Origin: Acetobacteraceae bacterium
GTDB taxonomy: Bacteria; Pseudomonadota; Alphaproteobacteria; Acetobacterales; Acetobacteraceae
Length of the DNA: 16,269 nt
Assembly (NCBI GenBank): GCA_003133265.1
Contig: PKWQ01000245.1
Location: 1-16,269 of the forward strand
Direction of reading: 5' to 3'
A program made the position numbers and the translations under genes. Below, in pieces: positions 7,506 to 14,389 of the stretch. How positions within the stretch are numbered: position 1 is the stretch's first letter; the number at the start of each line of letters is the position of its first letter. Below the pieces are notes generated by a model. It did no database searches and was not told the origin of the DNA. It saw only the letters and a program-made list of their open reading frames with translations.

Positions 7506-8647
7506 CCGCCGCCGCTTTCAACCAGGCAACCCCCGCACGCGCAGCCGGCCTGACCGCCGTGCCGCGCGATCGGGCGTTCGCCTTACTTGCCGCCCTCGCC
7601 CTGTTTCTGACCGGCGCCCTGCTGGCCGGCGACGGGGCATGGTCCTCGCTCGGCCTGCTGGCGGTCTCGGCGGTGCTGGGCGCGATCTTTCTCGCCGTCG
7701 AGTTCGGCTACACCTCCTCCTACCGGGCTTGGCTGGGGCGCGGTGACGGCTCGGGGATAGTGGCGGGCCTGCTGGTTGCCGCTGTCGCCGCGCTCTTCAT
7801 CATCCCCGTGGGCTCGCTGGTGGATGGTTACGGCGGCTGGGTCTGGCCAATCGGCCTGCCGGTAATCGGCGGCGCCGCTCTGTTCGGGCTCGGCATGCAG
7901 CTGGCCAACGGTTGCGGCTCCGGCTGCCTGTATAAGGCCGGCGGCGGCTCGCCCTCGCTGCTGATTGCCTTGCCGTTTTTCTGTCTGGGCGGGTTGCTGG
8001 GCAGCCTGATCTTGCCGGCGGCGTTGGCGTTGCCGGCAATCCCGGCGATCGGGTTCTCCGATTTGCTCGGCACCTGGGCCGGATTGGCGGCCAATTTGGC
8101 GATCATCGCCGCCCTGGCGCTGTTCCTGCTGCGCCGCGGCCCGCGTCCAACCTGGGAAAAGCTGCGTGAGGCGGTAGCGATCGGCGTGCTGGCGGGCGTC
8201 GCCTTCCTGCTTTCCGGCCAACCCTGGGGCATCACCATGGGCCTGACCATCTGGGGCGCCAAGGCCGCCACCGCGCTCGGCGTTGACCTGTCGCAGACGG
8301 TATTCTGGAGCTGGGACGGGCCGCGCGCGGCGCTGCACGGCTCATTGCTCGCCGATGATTCCTCGCTGATGAATATCGGCATGCTGCTTGGCGCGGCGCT
8401 GCTGGCGGCTTGGCGCGGCAGCCTGCGTAGCCAGCAATGGCCCGGCCTGCGCGTAGCGACCGCGGCGACCATCGGCGGCGTGCTGATGGGCGTCGGCGCG
8501 CGCCTGTCCTTCGGCTGCAATATCGGCGCGCTGGTGGGCGGGATCGCCTCGGGCAGCCTGCACGGCTTCGCGTGGTTCCTCGCCGCCATTCCCGGCAGCC
8601 TGCTCGGCATGAAACTGCGGCCCTGGTTCGGCCTGGCGCGGGTCTAA
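7502..8647 (+). CDS. YeeE/YedE family sulfur (thiosulfate-type) transporter
   Basis: A GTG start at 7502 lies in the stop of the sulfurtransferase gene and gives 381 residues; an upstream in-frame ATG at 7460 would overlap that gene by 46 bp and is less likely. The protein is almost entirely hydrophobic segments with short loops, as in the YeeE/YedE inner-membrane family. Signature motifs are NGCGSGCLYKAGGG (Cys138, Cys142) and SFGCNIGALVGG (Cys339), plus Cys161. In studied members, conserved membrane cysteines relay thiosulfate through the protein by transient contacts. Length is about that of the two-repeat form of the family. The rhodanese partner suggests uptake of thiosulfate or a similar sulfane sulfur; no TusA-like cytosolic partner (TsuB) is present in this window. 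Confidence 0.9.
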   Translation: MTAAAFNQATPARAAGLTAVPRDRAFALLAALALFLTGALLAGDGAWSSLGLLAVSAVLGAIFLAVEFGYTSSYRAWLGRGDGSGIVAGLLVAAVAALFIIPVGSLVDGYGGWVWPIGLPVIGGAALFGLGMQLANGCGSGCLYKAGGGSPSLLIALPFFCLGGLLGSLILPAALALPAIPAIGFSDLLGTWAGLAANLAIIAALALFLLRRGPRPTWEKLREAVAIGVLAGVAFLLSGQPWGITMGLTIWGAKAATALGVDLSQTVFWSWDGPRAALHGSLLADDSSLMNIGMLLGAALLAAWRGSLRSQQWPGLRVATAATIGGVLMGVGARLSFGCNIGALVGGIASGSLHGFAWFLAAIPGSLLGMKLRPWFGLARV

Positions 8648-8737
8648 ACAGGATTTCGTTGGGACACCAGGACGAGTAGGGGGAGGCGCGGCTTCGTGGT
8701 GATGAAAAGGCCGACAGCACCGGCGCATACCACGCCC

Positions 8738-8764
8738 GGCGGCCAGCTTCGCGGTCTGACCGCC
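8738..8764. terminator. Possible hairpin between convergent genes
   Basis: GGCGGCCAG pairs with CTGACCGCC (nine positions, one mismatch) around a 9-nt loop, between the stop of the plus-strand transporter gene and the stop of the minus-strand VOC gene. It could end transcription from both sides, but there is no T-tract on either strand, and at this GC content hairpins are common. The rest of the 118-bp gap holds nothing I can name. Confidence 0.3.
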
Positions 8765-8765
8765 G

Positions 8766-9296
8766 TCAGCCCGGCCAGGTCCGCCGGACCGGGTCGCGCC
8801 CATCCCAGCCCCGCGCCGCCTCCCGCACGCCGTCGAAAATGCGCGCGCGAGCCGGCGTCATGTGCGCCATCTCGATCACCGTGCCGGGATGGCCCTCGTT
8901 CCACAGATAGACGAACGGTCCACGCGGACTCTCGCCTTGCTGGCCAATCGTGTAGCCATTGGCCAGGGCATATTTCAGCTTGGCGTCGTAATCCTCTGGC
9001 CAACTGGACCAGTGCTGCATGCCTTCACGCCCGGCGCGCAGGAAATCCTGGTACATGCTGGGGCTGTCGCAGCGCTGCTGGATCAGCTCCAGCTGTACGT
9101 CGCCAGAATTGGCCAGCGCGATCGATAGATGGATGTTGTCATGGCGCTGCCCGCGATAGGTGAAGGCGTCGACAGACAGCTTGTCGGTGTAGAACCACGG
9201 CCCGACGCCGCACACCTCCACCCAATGCTTCATCGCCGCCTCGATATCGCGCACGACGATACCGATCTGGCGCAAATCCCCAAACAACCGGCTCAT
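8766..9296 (-). CDS. VOC-superfamily (glyoxalase-fold) protein
   Basis: 176 residues from an ATG at 9296 preceded by GAGGAGAG. Two beta-alpha-beta modules are visible. The first begins QIGIVVRDIEAAMKHWVEVCGVGPW and continues to VQLELIQ; the second runs from MQHWSSWPED to VIEMAHM. The first metal position, usually His in HIGIVV-type starts, appears to be Gln11; the His of MQHW and the Glu of VIEM fit the second module. The family includes methylmalonyl-CoA epimerase, glyoxalase I and ring-cleaving dioxygenases, so the reaction is not determined. It is the last gene of the minus-strand set, 60 bp after the GMC small subunit, and is probably a late step or accessory of the same catabolic pathway. 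Confidence 0.85.
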   Translation of the reverse strand: MSRLFGDLRQIGIVVRDIEAAMKHWVEVCGVGPWFYTDKLSVDAFTYRGQRHDNIHLSIALANSGDVQLELIQQRCDSPSMYQDFLRAGREGMQHWSSWPEDYDAKLKYALANGYTIGQQGESPRGPFVYLWNEGHPGTVIEMAHMTPARARIFDGVREAARGWDGRDPVRRTWPG

Positions 9297-9356
9297 GCTC
9301 TCTCTCCTCGTTTCAGAATTCGCCGTAGATCATACGAACGCACATGGGTCCGCCTG

Positions 9357-9818
9357 TCATCGCGGCGGCACGTCGCGCCACATCTTCGGCCGGGCGCGCA
9401 CCGGATCGAGCAGTGACCAGTCGCCCTGTTCCAGCATGTGCCCCTTGGGGAACGGCGGTCGCGGTTCCAGGTCAAGCGAACGTACCACCCGGTCGTCACG
9501 ATAGTAACATTGCAGAATCACCCGCGTGAGCGTCACCAGTGCCGCGCCGCCGCGCGCCTGGAACGCCTCTGCCACCGCCGCGCGCCGCGCCTCGTCGAGA
9601 TCGGCGAACGCCCCGCCAGACAAGGCGGCGAGAGCACCCAATGCCTGCCGCACGTCGGCGAAATCGCGGCCCAGGGATGCCGTGATATCGGCGAAGATGG
9701 CTGCGTCGTCGGCCCCGGGCACGCCGAACGCCGCGCTTGGCGGGATCATCATGCCTGCGACACACCGCAGATCACGGCTTTCCGCCGGCGAGAGCATCGT
9801 TTTCGGATCAGTGCGCAT
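9357..9818 (-). CDS. GMC dehydrogenase small subunit (gluconate 2-dehydrogenase subunit 3-like)
   Basis: The ATG at 9818 is chosen because GAGG lies 5 nt upstream; an in-frame GTG at 9824 sits inside that ribosome-binding site. The product is 153 residues. The N-terminal half (LSPAESRDLRCVAGMMIPPSA, then ADDAAIFADI) matches the start of the gluconate_2-dh3 small-subunit family, which usually pairs with a flavin GMC subunit encoded next to it. The C-terminal part (VTLTRVILQCYYRDDRVVRS, then PPFPKGHMLEQGDWSLLDPV) fits relatives that pair with this GMC group. I see no Tat or Sec signal, unlike many membrane-linked gluconate dehydrogenases. The start lies 7 bp after the GMC stop, so co-translation is likely. 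Confidence 0.82.
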   Translation of the reverse strand: MRTDPKTMLSPAESRDLRCVAGMMIPPSAAFGVPGADDAAIFADITASLGRDFADVRQALGALAALSGGAFADLDEARRAAVAEAFQARGGAALVTLTRVILQCYYRDDRVVRSLDLEPRPPFPKGHMLEQGDWSLLDPVRARPKMWRDVPPR

Positions 9819-9825
9819 GTTCACC

Positions 9826-11424
9826 TCAGTCGAACAGAGTCGCCAGACGCTGCTTGATGCTGTCGGCGATGTACAGCGCCAGTGCCTGGATGGTGGAGGT
9901 GGGGTTCACGCCGCCGGACGTGACCCAGATGCTGCCATCGACGATGAACAGGTTCTTCACATCGTGGCAGCGGCCCCATTCGTTCACCACGGAACGTTCG
10001 GGGTCGATGCCCATGCGGGCGGTACCGAGCAGATGCCCGGGGCTGTTGAGGATGGTACGGGACGTATAGAGGTTGTTGGCCCCTGCGGCGGTCAGGATTT
10101 CTTCCGCCCGCGCGATACCGTGTTCCATCATGCGGCGCGTATTCTCGCTGATGGTATAGTCGATCCTCGGCGCCGGAATGCCGTGGCTGTCCTTCAACAC
10201 GGGGTCGAGCGTCACCCGGTTATGCTCCTCCGGCAGGTCCTCGCAGGCGATCCCGATTTGCAGGCGTCGGTAAACTAGGTCGCGATAGACGCGATGATGA
10301 TCCTGACCCCAGGGCAGGCGCCCGACGGCCGCGCTGGTGATCGCCTCGTTGACCACGCCGGTGCCGCGATGGAACTGGAGCGTATAGCCACGGACAAAAT
10401 CGCGGGCCGGGTCGGTCTCATAGAATTCCTTGCTCCACAGCGACAGCATGGGCGCGCGATCGCCATCCACCCTCTCGTCGATATAGCCACGGACCTGCGG
10501 CCATGGGTGCAGCATCAGGTTCTTGCCGACCAGACCACTGGAATTGGCCAGCCCATTGGGAAAGCGGGACGATGCCGAATTCAGCAGCAGGCGCGGCGTG
10601 CCGATGCCGTTGCATGCCAGAATGACCATCTCCGCTGGCTGGAACCGCTCCACCCCGTCGGCATCGTAGTAAATGGCGCCGGAGGCCATGCCATGTTCAT
10701 TGGTGGTGATCTCCCGGACACGGCAACGTGGGCGCAGTTCCACCCCGGCGCGGATGGCATGCGGCCAGTAGGTGATGTCGGTGCTCGCCTTCGCCCCCTG
10801 GGCGCAGCCGGGTGTGCAATGACCCAGGTTGATGCACTGCGCCCGCCCGTCATACTCGGTGGTCGCGATCGTGCTGTCCGATGGCCACCAGTGCCAGCCC
10901 AGCTTGTTCATCGCCCGGGCGTAACGGGTGCCGGTCTTGCCAAGCGGCAGCGGCGGCATCGGCAGCTGCTTGGGCGGATAGGCCGGATCGCCGGCGAGGC
11001 CGGAGACGCCCATCATGCGGTCATTTTCGGCGAAGAACGGCTCCAGCATCGCGTAATCCACCGGCCAGTCATCGGCGACGCCATCGAGCGAGCGCACCCT
11101 GAAATCCGACGGGTGCATGCGCGGGAAATGCGCCGTATACATGATCGTGCCGCCACCGACGCCGTTGAAGTTGGCTACCTTCATCGGTGAGTTGTCGTCG
11201 TTGACCGGATAATCCGTGGGCCGCGCCCGCCGGTTCGGGCTGATGTCGAAATCGCCGTATCGCCGCGCCTCCCAATCCCGCCCATTGCTTGGGAAGTCGG
11301 ATTGTTTCACCCAATCGCCCTGTTCAAGGCAGAGGATTTTCATCCGCGTGCCGGCCAGGCTCCAGGCCACGGCGGCGCCGGAGGCACCGGAGCCGATAAT
11401 CAGCACGTCCACTATTTGGTTCAT
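9826..11424 (-). CDS. GMC-family FAD-dependent oxidoreductase (large subunit)
   Basis: The start is the ATG at 11424, which puts the FAD-binding motif GSGASG at residues 11-16; the longer open frame adds 25 arginine-rich residues and overlaps the upstream gene. The product is 532 residues, normal for the family. Further GMC features are NGVGGGTIMYTAHFPRMHPSDF, a cysteine pair in GHCTPGCAQGAK typical of the gluconate/sorbitol dehydrogenase branch, and the C-terminal GHLLGTARMG and FIVDGSIWVTSGGVNPTSTI, which hold the His and Asn of the active site. It oxidises an alcohol group using FAD; the substrate is unknown. The small subunit follows directly (7 bp), but no cytochrome c partner gene is in this window. 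It lies 13 bp downstream of the LLM enzymes, clearly within one operon. Confidence 0.92.
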   Translation of the reverse strand: MNQIVDVLIIGSGASGAAVAWSLAGTRMKILCLEQGDWVKQSDFPSNGRDWEARRYGDFDISPNRRARPTDYPVNDDNSPMKVANFNGVGGGTIMYTAHFPRMHPSDFRVRSLDGVADDWPVDYAMLEPFFAENDRMMGVSGLAGDPAYPPKQLPMPPLPLGKTGTRYARAMNKLGWHWWPSDSTIATTEYDGRAQCINLGHCTPGCAQGAKASTDITYWPHAIRAGVELRPRCRVREITTNEHGMASGAIYYDADGVERFQPAEMVILACNGIGTPRLLLNSASSRFPNGLANSSGLVGKNLMLHPWPQVRGYIDERVDGDRAPMLSLWSKEFYETDPARDFVRGYTLQFHRGTGVVNEAITSAAVGRLPWGQDHHRVYRDLVYRRLQIGIACEDLPEEHNRVTLDPVLKDSHGIPAPRIDYTISENTRRMMEHGIARAEEILTAAGANNLYTSRTILNSPGHLLGTARMGIDPERSVVNEWGRCHDVKNLFIVDGSIWVTSGGVNPTSTIQALALYIADSIKQRLATLFD

Positions 11425-11437
11425 CCGACGGCCCCTG

Positions 11438-12289
11438 TCAGGCGACCTGCCGCATAATCTCCGCCCAGCGGTCGAGAACAGGCAAGGTCTGCCCCGCATC
11501 CTCGGACGGCAAGCTCACCACGGCGCGGGAAATACCCAGATCGCGGTATCGTTTCAGGGTATCCACTTCTTCCGGTACGGCAAACAATGACAACGGGATC
11601 GTCGCAGGATCACGCCCGGCCTCGGTTGCCATCTGGCGAAAGCGCGGCAAGTACTCGGCAATGTCGCCCGACGTGGCGCGGCCCGTCAACGGGATCCAGC
11701 CATCGCCATAGCGGATTGCGCGCCGCGCGCCATGCGGGAACGCACCGCCGACGATGACCGGCGGATACGGCTTCTGCACCGGCTTCGGCCAGGCCATCAT
11801 CGGATCGAAATTGACGAACTCCCCGTGATATTCCGCCTTCGGCTGGGTCCAGATCGCCTTCATGGCCTCGATCTTCTCGCGCGCCAGCTTGGCACGGCTC
11901 TCGAACACCACGCCGTGGTTCTCCATTTCGTCCTGGTTCCAGCCGATACCGACGCCGAATAGGAAGCGCCCCTGGGAAATCTGATCGAGCGACGCAACCA
12001 GCTTGGCGGTCTGAATGGGATCGCGCTGCTGCACCAGGCAAACCCCCGTACCCAGCCGCAGCCTTTTCGTTACCATCGCCGCCGCGGTCAGGGTCACGAA
12101 CGGATCCATCACATCGTAGTAATGCTTCGGCAACTCCCCTCCCCCGCCCCAAGGCGATTTACGGCTGAGCGGAATATGCGAATGCTCGGGAGCCCAGATC
12201 GATTCGAACCCACGCGCCTCCAGGGCCGTCGCCAAAGCCGCCGGAGCCATCGAATAATCCGTAAAAAACATGCCCGCGCCGAACTGCAT
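11438..12289 (-). CDS. LLM-class (luciferase-like) flavin-dependent oxidoreductase, copy 1
   Basis: 283 residues with the TIM-barrel luciferase-like fold. Visible are MFFTDYSMAPAALATALEARGF, WAPEHSHIP, RLGTGVCLVQQRDPIQTAK, the family signature GRFLFGVGIGWNQDEMENHG, and PPVIVGGAFPHGARRAIRYGDGW. It resembles the group annotated as F420-dependent (TIGR03619-type), but most alphaproteobacteria use FMN, so the cofactor is open. It is a tandem paralogue of the gene just upstream (12302-13156): the middle of the two proteins is about 80% identical by eye, the last 80 residues nearer 45%. It starts 12 bp after that gene's stop, with AGGA upstream, and stops 13 bp before the GMC start. It probably acts as a reductase or monooxygenase in the same pathway. 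Confidence 0.9.
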   Translation of the reverse strand: MQFGAGMFFTDYSMAPAALATALEARGFESIWAPEHSHIPLSRKSPWGGGGELPKHYYDVMDPFVTLTAAAMVTKRLRLGTGVCLVQQRDPIQTAKLVASLDQISQGRFLFGVGIGWNQDEMENHGVVFESRAKLAREKIEAMKAIWTQPKAEYHGEFVNFDPMMAWPKPVQKPYPPVIVGGAFPHGARRAIRYGDGWIPLTGRATSGDIAEYLPRFRQMATEAGRDPATIPLSLFAVPEEVDTLKRYRDLGISRAVVSLPSEDAGQTLPVLDRWAEIMRQVA

Positions 12290-12301
12290 TGTCCTGCCCC
12301 C

Positions 12302-13156
12302 CTATTGGTTCAATTTGCGGATCAGTTCCGCCCAGACGTCCATCCTGGCCAGCAGCTCGCCCGCCGGTGCGGACTTGAAGGTGATGATCACCCGGGCCAC
12401 GCCGGCATCGCGCAACTGGTTCAGCCGATCGCTGTCCTCCGGCGCCCCCCAGACCGACACCGGAAGCGACGCTATATCGCGTCCGCCCTCGGCGGCCATC
12501 TGATGGAAGCGCGGCAGGAATTCCACAACATCGCCATATTCCTTGCGGCTGGCGTGCGGGATCCAGCCATCGCCGTAGCGTATCGCCCGGCGTGCGCCAT
12601 AGGGAAACGCCCCGCCAACAATGACCGGCGGATGCGGCTTCTGCACCGGCTTCGGCCAGGCCATCATCTCGGGAAAATTGACGAACTCCCCGTGATACTC
12701 CGCCTTCGCTTGGGTCCAGATCAGTTTCATCGCTTCGATCCGCTCCCGCGCCAGCTTGTGGCGGCTTGCGAAATCGGTGCCGTGATCCGCCATCTCCTCG
12801 GCGTTCCAGCCATTGCCGACGCCGAACAGGAACCGCCCCCGGGAAACCTGGTCGATCGAGGCCACCAGCTTCGCGGTCTGGATCGGATCGCGCTGGGTAA
12901 CCAGGCAAATGCCGGTGCCCAGCTTCAGGGTCTTCGTCGCCCCCGCCGCCAGTGTCAACGAGACGAACGGATCCATGCAATCATAATACGCCTTCGGCAG
13001 GTCGCCCCCGGGTGGATACGGCGATTGCCGCGAGGTCGGGATATGCGAATGCTCCGGCGCCCAAACCGAGCCAAAGCCCCTTGCCTCCAATGCAGCCGCG
13101 AACTCCCCGGCCGCCATCGCATAGTCGGTAAAGAACATCGCGCCGCCGATTTCCAT
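12302..13156 (-). CDS. LLM-class (luciferase-like) flavin-dependent oxidoreductase, copy 2
   Basis: The ATG at 13156 is chosen for the strong GGGAGGAA site 5 nt upstream; the open frame extends another 23 residues upstream without any support. The product is 284 residues. It has the same motif order as its tandem copy: MFFTDYAMAAGEFAAALEARGF, WAPEHSHIPTSR, KLGTGICLVTQRDPIQTAK, GRFLFGVGNGWNAEEMADHG, PPVIVGGAFPYGARRAIRYGDGW. It is the first gene of the minus-strand catabolic set, so the promoter should lie in 13157-13428. The divergent C-terminal third compared with copy 1 suggests different substrates or a heteromer rather than a fresh duplication. The cofactor (FMN or F420) cannot be settled from sequence. 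Confidence 0.9.
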   Translation of the reverse strand: MEIGGAMFFTDYAMAAGEFAAALEARGFGSVWAPEHSHIPTSRQSPYPPGGDLPKAYYDCMDPFVSLTLAAGATKTLKLGTGICLVTQRDPIQTAKLVASIDQVSRGRFLFGVGNGWNAEEMADHGTDFASRHKLARERIEAMKLIWTQAKAEYHGEFVNFPEMMAWPKPVQKPHPPVIVGGAFPYGARRAIRYGDGWIPHASRKEYGDVVEFLPRFHQMAAEGGRDIASLPVSVWGAPEDSDRLNQLRDAGVARVIITFKSAPAGELLARMDVWAELIRKLNQ

Positions 13157-13428
13157 GGCGTTTCCTCCCGTTAATAAGGAAGCGTAGCAAGCTTGGGGCT
13201 CCGCCCCAAATCCCGACAAGGCCACCTGGGCGAGGCGTGAGGCCCTGGACGATGGCCTGGCGTGCGTCCTGCCCGATGCTACCCTTAAAGAGGGTCGTCA
13301 GGCCGGCTATCTGCCGCGGCTGGGAGTGCCCTGAAATCGCTTCCAACCACGCCCGTCGGTTGTGCGGTATGCACGGATCGGTTGCTAACATTCCGCCGTC
13401 GGCGCCAATTTCGGTGCCTATCTGGGGA
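13157..13428. promoter_or_regulatory. Divergent intergenic region between the catabolic set and the LysE gene
   Basis: 272 bp between the divergent starts at 13156 (minus) and 13429 (plus) must hold promoters for both. I see no clear -35/-10 pair, and apart from the hairpin at 13193-13209 no strong operator-like dyad. Open frames crossing it on either strand lack recognisable protein sequence. Confidence 0.35.
13193..13209. repeat. Perfect GC hairpin TTGGGGC-TCC-GCCCCAA
   Basis: A 7-bp perfect inverted repeat with a 3-nt loop sits 37 bp upstream of the start of LLM copy 2, in its presumed leader. The motif resembles GGGGCTCCGCCCC-type palindromes that recur between genes in some Acetobacteraceae genomes (from memory). 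It could be a dispersed repeat element, a terminator-like structure or an mRNA structure. Only one copy occurs in this window. Confidence 0.5.
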
Positions 13429-14070
13429 ATGCCGGTGCAGACGCTCGCCAGCCTGGGATACCTTGCCCACGGCATCGGGCTTGGCGTTGGCGCTTTGCTG
13501 CCGCTCGGACCGATGAAGATTCTTTGCCTGCGACGGGTCGTTGCCTATGGCGCGTTCTCTGGCGTCGTCACCGCCGCAGGCGTGGTGTCGGGCGATGCGA
13601 TCTTCGTTGCGATTGCCGCCTTCGGCCTGACCACGGTGTCGGCGATGCTGCTGACGGTGGCTCCGGCGCTGCGCCTGCTCGGCGGCCTCGCTCTGGTCTA
13701 TCTGGCGGTCAGCGCGCTCCGCCGGCAGCTACCGACGACGGAACTTCGGCTCGGGCGGTCCCGTATCCTCTCGATGTATGTCGGCACGATCGGACTGACG
13801 CTGTCCAATCCGATGACCATCGTGATGTTGACCTCGATCATGCTGAATGCTGGCGGGCTGGAAGCGATGGGCCAGGTCGGTGGCGGCCTGATCGCGGTGG
13901 GTATGGTTCTCGGCTCGATATTGGTGTGGACCGGGTTCACAACGGCCGCCTTGTTGGCCGGCCGACATCTCGCCGCCTCGCGCCTGATCTGGCTCAACCG
14001 CGCAGCCGCGGCATTGCTGCTATATTTCGGCGGCGGCGCGCTATGGGCAGGGCTGCGCCCGCTGCTGTAA
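13429..14070 (+). CDS. LysE/RhtB-family amino-acid-type exporter
   Basis: The ATG at 13429 gives 213 residues, close to the usual length of about 205 for LysE/RhtB proteins. The first segment (LAHGIGLGVGALLPLGPMKILCLRR) is the family's N-terminal membrane helix with the GP motif near its end. About five more hydrophobic segments follow (GAFSGVVTAAGVVSGDAIFVAIAAFGL, LRLLGGLALVYLAVSAL, GLTLSNPMTIVMLTSIML, GLIAVGMVLGSILVWTGF, RAAAALLLYFGGGALWAGL), with the typical LSNP in the fourth. A GGGGA sequence lies almost at the ATG, so the GTG at 13435 is a reasonable alternative start. The open frame extends 64 codons upstream without membrane sequence; that part is rejected. It exports a small amphipathic solute, but the substrate is unknown. 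It is divergent from the catabolic set and could export a by-product. Confidence 0.82.
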   Translation: MPVQTLASLGYLAHGIGLGVGALLPLGPMKILCLRRVVAYGAFSGVVTAAGVVSGDAIFVAIAAFGLTTVSAMLLTVAPALRLLGGLALVYLAVSALRRQLPTTELRLGRSRILSMYVGTIGLTLSNPMTIVMLTSIMLNAGGLEAMGQVGGGLIAVGMVLGSILVWTGFTTAALLAGRHLAASRLIWLNRAAAALLLYFGGGALWAGLRPLL

Positions 14071-14389
14071 CGCCGCCAGCCGCCTTCCGCTATGCGCCGG
14101 TGCTTGATCCTAGGTTCAGTTATCGGGGCGAAGACATGCGATGGGCGTCAGAGCACCAAACGATGAACTAACATTCCACCCGGACCACTCCATGGGGGCC
14201 GGTCAATTTTCCTTGGTGAGTCCGGTGGGCTTGCAGACGATGCCGCCTACGCATCCACCAGAACCCCCATCTCCTCGCCGGTGTGGATGCTCTCCTTTGA
14301 TTGGCTGGCTGCTCGACGATTTCACCCCGGAGGAGTGCGCCAATTACCTCGTCAACTCAGGGCATGAGGCAACCTGAGACTATCAGGCT
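14071..14389. other. Intergenic scar with insertion-sequence remnants
   Basis: 319 bp between the LysE gene and the sensor kinase contain no intact gene. The left part is unassigned. Around 14168-14206 is a stretch (CTAACATTCCACCCGGACCA, then ATGGGGGCCGGTCA) that looks to me like the end of an insertion sequence, from memory of such termini only. The right part holds the transposase C-terminal remnant listed separately. Confidence 0.4.
14297..14377 (+). pseudogene. IS630-type transposase remnant (C-terminal 26 codons)
   Basis: The last 26 codons of an open frame read LIGWLLDD followed by FTPEECANYLVNSGHEAT and a TGA. This matches the end of IS630-family transposases, which commonly finish with a (F/L)TPxECANYLxNAGY-type motif. 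Upstream of 14297 the frame becomes proline-rich nonsense, and the DDE catalytic residues are absent, so only a fragment is left. It lies 12 bp from the stop of the convergent kinase gene. This marks past insertion and deletion at this junction. Confidence 0.6.

Noticed and set aside
13230..13400. Minus-strand translation vaguely like a tyrosine-recombinase end (AISGHSQPRQIA)
   Set aside because: It lacks the catalytic Tyr and the upstream Arg-His context; likely chance.
13237..13428. N-terminal extension of the LysE gene by 64 codons
   Set aside because: The extension has no membrane or family sequence and would make the protein longer than its family.
13385..14177. CTAACATTCC repeated at 13385 and 14168, flanking the LysE gene
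   Set aside because: Many 10-bp repeats are expected by chance in 16 kb. No target-site or inverted-repeat structure supports a mobile unit.
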